Source: Apostichopus japonicus (taxonomy: Eukaryota; Echinodermata; Holothuroidea; Aspidochirotida; Stichopodidae). Taken from it: a DNA stretch of 64,000 nucleotides. The position numbers were made by a program, and so were the translations under genes. Positions 61,501 through 64,000 of the stretch are shown one piece after another; the stretch's first letter is position 1; every line of letters begins with the position of its first letter. A model generated the notes under the pieces. It made no database searches. It saw only the letters and a program-made list of their open reading frames with translations, and was not told where the DNA came from. The stretch spans positions 6,008,501 through 6,072,500 of the forward strand of contig NC_092569.1 in NCBI RefSeq assembly GCF_037975245.1, in the 5' to 3' direction.

Positions 61501-63250
61501 TCCAGAGACATTTTTGTATGTCATTACATACAACATGTTAACTATGTATTTTACATATAGGTACTGTATCGTTGCATTAACAGTCCAGCATGATATCACC
61601 AGATTCCTGGCAAGTTCTATGCAAAACTTACTTACACCTGTTACTTACACACTTCTGACCTTGTTTACATTGACCAGGGCAATAAAAATTCAATCCTAGC
61701 CAGACCAGTACTATCTGTCAAGAAATACTCTTTGGCAAAATGGCAACTTGCAAGAAACAAAGAAATCTCCCCTAAGTTAACCAAGTTGGTAGTATTCCAT
61801 ATCTTCCGGTCAATCCCAGTCCCCAAGCATCTAAATACGGTTTCATACCTTCCATTCACTTTACTGATAACAGGTTTAGCTACTGTCACCATCAATCCCA
61901 GTCCCCAAGTATCTAAATACGGTTTCATACCTTCCATTCACTTAACTGATAGCCGGTTTAGCTACCGTCACCATCAATCCCAGTTCCCAAGCATCTAAAT
62001 ACGGTTTCATACCTTCTGTTCACTTTACTGATAACAGGTTTAGCTACTGTCACCATCAATCCCAGTCCCCAAGCATCTAAATACGGTTTCATACCTTCCG
62101 GTTACTTTACTGATAGCCAGTTTAGCTACGGTCACCATCAATCCCAGTCCCCAAGCATCTAAATACGGTTCCATACCTTCCGGTTACTTTACTGATAGCC
62201 GGTTTTGCTACCGTCACCATCAATCCCAGTCCCCAAGCATCTAAATACGGTTTCATACCTTCCGGATACTTTACTGATAGCCGGTTTAGTTACTGTCACC
62301 ATCAATCCCAGTCTCCAAGCATCTAAATTTGGTTTCATACCTTCCGGTCACTTTACTGATAGCCGGTTTTGCTACCGTCACCATCAATCCCAGTCCCCAA
62401 GCATCTAAATACCATTCCATACCTTCCATTCACTTAACTGATAGCCGGTTTAGCTACCGTGACCATCAATCCCAGTCCCCAAGCATCTAAATACGGTTTC
62501 ATACCTTCCGGTTACTTTACTGATAGCCGGTTTTGCTACCGTCACCATCAATCCCAGTCCCCAAGCATCTAAATACGGTTTCATACCTTCCGGTTACTTT
62601 ACTGATAGCCAGTTTAGCTACCGTCACCATCAATCCCAGTCCCCAAGCATCTAAATACGTTTTCATACCTTCCGGTTACTTTACTGATAGCCGGTTTTGC
62701 TACCGTCACCATCAATCCCAGTCCCCAAGCATCTAAATACGGTTTCATACCTTCCGGATACTTTACTGATAGCTGGTTTAGCTACTGTCACCATTAAAAC
62801 CAATTCCCAGGCATCTAAATACGGTTTCATACCTTCCGGTTACTTTACTGATAGCCGGTTTAGCTACCGTCACCATCAATCCCAATCCCCAAGCATCTAA
62901 ATACGGTTTCATACCTTCCGGATACTTTACTGATAGCTGGTTTAGCTACTGTCACCATTAAAACCAATTCCCAGGCATCTAAATACGGTTCCATACCTTC
63001 CGGTTACTTTACTGATAGCCGGTTTAGCTACCGTCACCATCAATCCCAGTCCCCAAGCATCTAAATAGGGGGCAGTCCACAGGATGTCTTTGTTGAATGT
63101 GTTCATTGACAGAAACTCAAAGTAATTGCTCATCTGAGATATCAGATTTTCACCATCGTAGAGCTTGAGCAGAGAGCCGTTGTTGTTGCATGCCAGCTTG
63201 CCGGGGAACTGTTCACCATCGTCAACGGTCAGATAGCTGAAGATCCTGGC
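36600..63250 (-). CDS. CACHD1/alpha2delta-type VWA-Cache family protein, C-terminal 12 exons (5' part off window)
   Basis: Twelve exons, 5' to 3': 62997-63250, 60508-60652, 57607-57816, 56200-56305, 53195-53405, 51002-51157, 47588-47793, 46533-46734, 45952-46162, 43826-43964, 37125-37287, 36600-36813. All use GT-AG and every phase matches, giving 738 codons and a stop. Landmarks from the first residue seen: WTAPYLDAWGLGL (58-70), GVVGVDATLDEI (88-99), AFLIDNEGATIFHP (113-126), TYIGCRSGVFRTYPG (336-350), RPWY (362-365), then MAYMDAAGVGK. These are hallmarks of the Cache regions of CACHD1, Drosophila CG16868 and calcium-channel alpha2delta proteins, which are cell-surface proteins that modulate voltage-gated calcium channels. 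Residues 718-738 form a hydrophobic tail without a cytoplasmic end, suggesting a GPI signal. The VWA domain and signal peptide would be right of the window. Which member of the family this is remains open. Confidence 0.9.
37125..37287 (-). CDS. CACHD1-like exon 11
   Basis: Acceptor TTCCTTCTACAG, donor AACAG|GTAAGT. Phase 1 in, phase 2 out. It encodes GPNGLLVGNVSGPC, then KSGYYYITALPKTNLYLLVI, ending NFNCKITNR across the junction. The upstream intron (37288-43825) is the longest seen and carries several repeats. Confidence 0.92.
37440..37560. repeat. Dispersed repeat fragment with TATAGCGC motif
   Basis: TCTATAGCGCACTACGCGCG followed by TGTGCGCTTTACA resembles the 3' part of interspersed repeats common in marine invertebrates. 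Only one copy is seen here, so the call is tentative. Confidence 0.35.
38090..38405 (-). mobile_element. Dispersed retroelement-like fragment, copy A (matches 52260-52563)
   Basis: The reverse complement aligns over about 290 bp with 52260-52563, sharing CCATCCCTTGTCTACTAATC, CTGTTACTGTTACTTGTCAT and TGAAGAAGATCCTGCTAGGA. The hairpin GATCC-loop-GGATC flanked by TGAAGA and GAAAC recalls the 3' regions of Penelope-like elements, some of which carry hammerhead-ribozyme motifs. No reverse transcriptase is visible. Confidence 0.6.
38406..39783. other. Intron sequence, nothing recognised
   Basis: Part of the 37288-43825 intron. AT-rich, no element or exon identified. Confidence 0.4.
39784..40079. 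mobile_element. MITE-like element with 7-bp TSD
   Basis: Left end AGGCGCGTAGTGAGG and right end CCTTGGCTACGCGCCCGGA form short inverted termini (GGCGCGTAG/CTACGCGCC). TCCTAGC occurs at 39777-39783 and 40080-40086 as the probable duplication. It lies inside an intron of the CACHD1-like gene. Confidence 0.72.
40540..40860 (+). mobile_element. SINE-like element with A/T-rich tail
   Basis: Contains GGAAAGGCACATTATCTCC, TTCACCCAGGTGTATAAATG, GGGCACCTG, then GATGCGCCTTGAGCACC and CTGCGCTTTATAAATCCTC. It ends in a long AATAAAATAAA-type tail. This order is typical of SINE 3' bodies widespread in marine invertebrates. The exact 5' end is uncertain. Confidence 0.6.
41239..41455. repeat. Tandem repeat of about 72 bp, three units
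   Basis: AACTAAATCTATTTTTAAAC recurs three times, each followed by AGATGAACTG, ACCATTGAAACAGAA and TTTAG(A/C)TGGTTT. This creates a spurious open frame on the minus strand. Located in the 37288-43825 intron. Confidence 0.9.
41935..42895. other. Possible inverted-repeat element in intron
   Basis: TTAAATTTAAAGGTTGTCCG near 41940 and GGACAACTTTAAAATTTTCC near 42870 are similar in inverted orientation. GGTTGTCCG and CGGACAACC motifs occur inside both ends. The element could be a diverged ~950-bp MITE, but no clear target duplication is seen. Confidence 0.35.
43826..43964 (-). CDS. CACHD1-like exon 10
   Basis: Acceptor GTTTGTTTCTCAG, donor CCCTCG|GTAAAT. Phase 0 in, phase 1 out. It encodes VSLEGLPKNPEESDNFLRTK, then SSKFSCIQDIVVYSVNESAL. 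NES is a potential glycosylation site. Confidence 0.92.
44060..44150. repeat. Short CCGGACRA-rich repeat
   Basis: Five or six copies of a 14-17 bp motif (CCCCCGGACGAT, CCACCCGGACAAT) in intron 43965-45951. Confidence 0.75.
44151..45349. other. Intron sequence with a diverged dispersed repeat (about 44930-45170)
   Basis: The segment CAGGTTTCAAGGATAACTC...GATGACATCACAGACCCCC resembles 37990-38090 (CAGGTTTCAAGGATGAATC...AGACATCACAGACGCCCC), an old interspersed family. The remainder is unrecognised AT-rich DNA. Confidence 0.5.
45350..45724 (+). mobile_element. hAT-like MITE, copy 3 (intronic)
   Basis: A 375-bp element with CAGTGGCGTAGGAAGG and GGTTCCTACGCCCTTG ends. The exact 8-bp duplication ATAAAAGA is at 45342-45349 and 45725-45732. 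It is highly similar to copies at 18 and 25847, so the family is fairly young. It sits in intron 43965-45951 of the CACHD1-like gene. Confidence 0.93.
45952..46162 (-). CDS. CACHD1-like exon 9
   Basis: Acceptor TCCCGTTTGTTAG, donor CCAAGG|GTAGGT. Phase 2 in, phase 0 out. It encodes CYLFDVSGNVITDPVF, NVSDLNTAAYNG, TREGEIMHELIYKHNFF and TCSITKPAPR. CYLFDVSGNVI matches the place where family members have a C-x-L-x-D-x-x-G-(F/Y)-(L/V)-(I/V) strand. Confidence 0.92.
46533..46734 (-). CDS. CACHD1-like exon 8
   Basis: Acceptor AATTCTGTTTAG, donor ACTAG|GTCAGT. Phase 1 in, phase 2 out. It encodes YCYKSVAPGDTTHTRC, VEAVTSLDLLYTDFHQKIYN and a cysteine-rich end (YSCGQHYNCPSGEPGC). Confidence 0.92.
46900..47460. 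repeat. 88-bp tandem repeat, about 6.5 units
   Basis: CAGCTGCTAGCTTCAATCTC recurs near 46903, 46989, 47077, 47166, 47253, 47342 and 47431, followed by AGAAGCTGTTATCAATG and GACAAGAG. It fills most of intron 46735-47587 and includes no exon sequence. Confidence 0.93.
47588..47793 (-). CDS. CACHD1-like exon 7 (RPWY, second Cache region)
   Basis: Acceptor AACCCTACCCCAG, donor AATCAG|GTGGGT. Phase 2 in, phase 1 out. It encodes RPWYKRVIKNPDRTSM, MAYMDAAGVGKIISISQAVY and then a cysteine-rich insertion (GCKCHSSKDC). RPWY followed by a (P/A)Y(M/L)DAxGxG strand is the clearest family signature in the gene. Confidence 0.94.
48412..50582 (-). repeat. 60-bp minisatellite carrying the exon 51002-51157 splice donor, about 36 units
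   Basis: On the minus strand each unit reads TATGACCCTACAAA|GTAAGATGTC, then a variable AYCGGTCATGC, ATCTACTGAGG and GTGGGGTG. The first 14 bases of the unit equal the last 14 bases of exon 51002-51157, and the next 28 equal the start of its intron, including 5' splice site AAA|GTAAGA. Units are almost identical. Variable bases are concentrated at the CATNGGTC site (A, G, T or C). One base is missing at 49801. The 60-bp length keeps all plus-strand frames open, producing long artificial reading frames. Confidence 0.97.
50583..50973. mobile_element. Composite insertion splitting the 60-bp array: MITE plus foldback
   Basis: Two parts are visible. At about 50584-50806, ATACAACACCTAATTATATT and AATTATATCC...GGTGTTGTAT form inverted ends of a ~223-bp element. 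At about 50812-50972, CAAATAATGAATGG...AATGGAACA and its reverse (CCATTCATTATTTG) form a foldback with arms of about 75 bp around CTCGGCTGCGCCTC. Array sequence resumes at 50974 (TACTACTGCATGACC). The insertion therefore happened inside an existing array, separating the real splice site from the rest. Confidence 0.82.
50974..51015 (-). repeat. First array unit overlapping the genuine 5' splice site
   Basis: This 42-bp segment matches the 60-bp unit and includes the real exon end and donor (exon base 51002, GT at 51000-51001). Identity with the array stops at 51015 inside the exon. Confidence 0.93.
51002..51157 (-). CDS. CACHD1-like exon 6 (second Cache region)
   Basis: Acceptor TTTGTTCCCTCAG, donor ACAAA|GTAAGA. 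Phase 2 both ends. It encodes ADVLITSQIEEVWRNRN, EVKWTYIGCRSGVFRTYPG and RAYDPTK, which joins RPWY of the next exon. WTYIG..(S/N)GVFR.YPG...YDPT(K/R)RPWY is characteristic of the family. Its 3' end seeds the 60-bp array. Confidence 0.94.
52260..52563 (+). mobile_element. Dispersed retroelement-like fragment, copy B (matches 38090-38405)
   Basis: Homologous to the reverse complement of 38090-38405. It contains CTGAAGA, a hairpin GATCC-TGCTA-GGATC and GAAAC, then CAACTTACTTTTACACATTC. It lies in intron 51158-53194. The motif resembles Penelope-like element 3' sequence; no coding domain remains. Confidence 0.6.
53195..53405 (-). CDS. CACHD1-like exon 5
   Basis: Acceptor TTCATTTTTGTAG. Phase 1 in. 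It encodes EFDKLDVKFDEPKYPNLRV, LWSSFRLAPKCYCNPNQFLF and HKFMNEDDPDLGCNNGGW. The donor is taken as GGATG|GTTTGAG because only phase 2 keeps the next exon open. The alternative CAA|GTCTCA 36 bases further gives phase 0 and a stop in the next exon. The 3' boundary is less certain than the others. Confidence 0.85.
53870..54705. repeat. 125-bp tandem repeat, about 6.8 units, expanded from a dispersed element
   Basis: GAATCCATGTGGCTTAATAA recurs with a 125-bp period (53931, 54056 and onward), with CAGCATTTGCAAAAAGCGAT and ACAGTAAGCAAACACTG. The flanks (53700-53870 and 54705-54870) continue the dispersed repeat also seen near 22370-22760, so the array is a local amplification within one copy. Intron 53406-56199. 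Confidence 0.92.
55431..55588. repeat. (ATG)n trinucleotide repeat with GTG interruptions
   Basis: About 50 triplets of ATG with GTG blocks, in intron 53406-56199. It gives an artificial poly-Met frame. Confidence 0.95.
56200..56305 (-). CDS. CACHD1-like exon 4
   Basis: Acceptor GACTTTCTCGGCCGCCAG, donor CTGCCAG|GTGAGT (strong). Phase 0 in, phase 1 out. It encodes ILRIVVEPETKEKFPTSYFN and LLIEYSRDAAKKALPG. Confidence 0.9.
56780..56900. repeat. Diverged fragment of the 18/25847/45350 MITE family
   Basis: CTGGGGGAAGGGTCTAAGGGG matches the interior of the MITE family (CTGGGGGAGGGGTCTAAGGGG), but both termini and any target duplication are missing. Confidence 0.5.
57607..57816 (-). CDS. CACHD1-like exon 3
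   Basis: Acceptor CTTCCCTCATAG, donor GACGAG|GTAATT. Phase 0 both ends, 70 codons. It encodes LMDDPMFIPISKLEQTAG, FSEVERNMKEGKKGSKTL and VKDSVYSFAFVLKPSDE. The last strand corresponds to the Y(S)xAxVLP segment of alpha2delta proteins. Confidence 0.93.
57930..58450 (-). repeat. Old dispersed repeat, inverted relative to 53700-54870
   Basis: The reverse complement contains GGTCATGTTAAGAGCTTCAA, ATTCAGCATTTGCATAG and a GACATCA-rich end, similar to 22370-22760 and 53700-54870. Intron 57817-60507. Confidence 0.5.
59002..59575. repeat. Pure purine 15-bp minisatellite (GAGAGGGGGAGGAGG)n
   Basis: About 570 bp without a pyrimidine on the plus strand, unit mostly 15 bp with 9-, 12- and 18-bp variants. 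Such mirror-type purine tracts can form triplex or G-quadruplex structures. It lies in intron 57817-60507, where the transcript (minus strand) would be all pyrimidine. Long open frames on both strands are artefacts. Confidence 0.97.
60088..60175 (+). mobile_element. 3' fragment of the SINE at 3100-3290
   Basis: GGAGGTTGTTTTTCACTGTTCTGGATTTTGC corresponds to the SINE body without its tRNA head, and again runs into TA-rich repeat. It is a 5'-truncated copy in intron 57817-60507. Confidence 0.65.
60308..60470. repeat. (ATAC)n tetranucleotide repeat
   Basis: About 38 copies of CATA, with TA- and TCTG-rich simple sequence to the left (60160-60305). It ends only 40 bp from the donor of exon 60508-60652. 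Confidence 0.95.
60508..60652 (-). CDS. CACHD1-like exon 2 (first Cache region)
   Basis: Acceptor TGACATTCTATACAG, donor AGCAAG|GTAAAT. Phase 2 in, phase 0 out. It encodes VIGVVGVDATLDEIEQI, WGSVYAFLIDNEG and FHPRMKASSK. GV.GVD...(D/E)(I/L) and (Y/F)(A/V)F.ID..G....HP are core Cache-region motifs of the family. Confidence 0.95.
60653..61799. other. Intron sequence, nothing recognised
   Basis: AT-rich intron between exon 60508-60652 and the 82-bp array. No element identified. Confidence 0.45.
61800..63067 (-). repeat. 82-bp minisatellite made from the exon 62997-63250 end and its splice donor, about 15.4 units
   Basis: Each unit consists of 71 bases equal to the 3' end of exon 62997-63250 (TTTAGATGCTTGGGGACTGG through ACCGGAAG on the minus strand) plus 11 bases from the start of the intron (GTATGAAACCG). 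The first unit is the exon itself. AAG|GTATG recurs every 82 bp at 62994, 62912, 62830 and on to 61846, giving 15 donor copies. The outermost copy near 61797 has lost it (AAGATATG). Units differ by scattered substitutions. Confidence 0.96.
62997..63250 (-). CDS. CACHD1-like exon 1 of those seen (first Cache region)
   Basis: Acceptor TTTTTATCTCCAAATAG. Phase 0 in. The chosen donor GGAAG|GTATGG gives phase 2, which joins the next exon in frame (TGS-VIGVVGVD). It encodes ARIFSYLTVDDGEQFPG, SNYFEFLSMNTFNKD and WTAPYLDAWGLGLMVTVAKP. Using the next donor copy 82 bp downstream would shift the frame and meet a stop (AGTAGCTAA) inside the unit. Confidence 0.93.
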
Positions 63251-64000
63251 CTATTTGGAGATAAAAAGCATATGAAAATTAACAAATTTGAGTGAAACAT
63301 TATCATATGTGGACTTTAATTCCAGTAGTTATTGAATTGCATTTATACACTGTTTTTTATCTTTAACTGGTGGGAGCGAGAATGATGAGGGTATGGCAGT
63401 AAATTTTCTTATTCAAGAAGGAAGAATGCTATAACAGAAGATCTTTTCTAAATGTAGTTAAACTACACAAGTAATTGTTCCTATTGTGATGACTATATAA
63501 TGAAACAAACACTGCTAAATATGCTTAAATGGAAAACAGACAACGACACAAACAACAAATGGGTTCTTCTATGCAGCAATGGCTAGGTTAGCTACATCTA
63601 ACATGTCCTTAACATGACAAAAAAATAAAAAATAAAAATATATATATATATATATATATCTTAATAAAAGTGAATGGAAGGAGACTTTTATTTCAAATAT
63701 AATCAGTGGCTCTAAGCCTCCTTCATTTGGCTAATAAGTTTACAAACCAGGCAGTACTCCAATAATTAAAAATAAATTACAAAGTTAACTTCTATTAAAC
63801 AATGCTATGTAAAACGCATTTGGAAGCGTCCAAAACTATTGATATTTACTTCAATGTTTGACATGACCCTTGACTCAGTAGAGCTAATAACCGAGATTGT
63901 TGGACAAAAGATTTTGATTGAGCATCATCGAAAAGAATTATCAAGATCAGCTTCAAAATCTGCCCTAAAATATTCAAATCTATTTTCCTGAAGTTGCCTT
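63251..64000. other. Intron, no further exon recognised
   Basis: Sequence 5' of the first exon seen. AT-rich with a (TA)n run at 63639-63659. The VWA-encoding exons are presumably beyond the right edge. Confidence 0.5.

Noticed and set aside
61732-62900. Repeated 67-codon plus-strand frames with NPSPQASKY-type repeats
   Set aside because: Antisense reading of the 82-bp array derived from the CACHD1-like exon.

Overview
The window looks like nuclear DNA of a marine invertebrate deuterostome. An echinoderm, possibly a sea cucumber, is my best guess. The reasons are AT-rich, repeat-dense sequence, intronless rhodopsin-type receptors, a many-exon CACHD1/alpha2delta-type gene with GT-AG introns, tRNA-derived SINEs, and hAT-like MITEs with exact 8-bp target duplications. 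There is nothing prokaryotic. The species assignment is inference.

Layout. Positions 1-1000 hold a MITE and a probable last exon of a membrane guanylyl cyclase (+). Positions 4.8-8.9 kb are a 101-bp satellite of about 41 units. Positions 9.36-10.06 kb hold a decayed pogo/Tigger-like transposase tail (-) with an in-frame ~100-bp repeat. Positions 12.9-15.9 kb are a 79-bp minisatellite with higher-order structure. Between 20.4 and 22.1 kb lie two MITEs with perfect 8-bp TSDs and a tRNA-Arg(UCU) gene (-). Positions 24.1-31.4 kb carry two paralogous single-exon class A GPCR genes (both -).

From 36.6 kb to 63.25 kb, twelve exons on the minus strand join with matching splice phases into 738 codons plus a stop. 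They encode the C-terminal part of a VWA/Cache-family protein (CACHD1/CG16868/alpha2delta type). It has two Cache-like regions and ends in a hydrophobic tail resembling a GPI signal. The N-terminal VWA part would lie beyond the right edge.

The most unusual feature is in the introns of this gene. Two different minisatellites each begin at an exon 3' end and carry that exon's own 5' splice site in every unit. One has an 82-bp unit with 15 donor copies, starting at exon 62997-63250. The other has a 60-bp unit with about 36 copies plus the genuine site, starting at exon 51002-51157, and is split by a composite foldback insertion. A third array at 12.9-15.9 kb repeats a 3'-splice-site-like motif about 37 times. 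Splice-junction sequence has therefore been multiplied into satellites at least twice in one gene.
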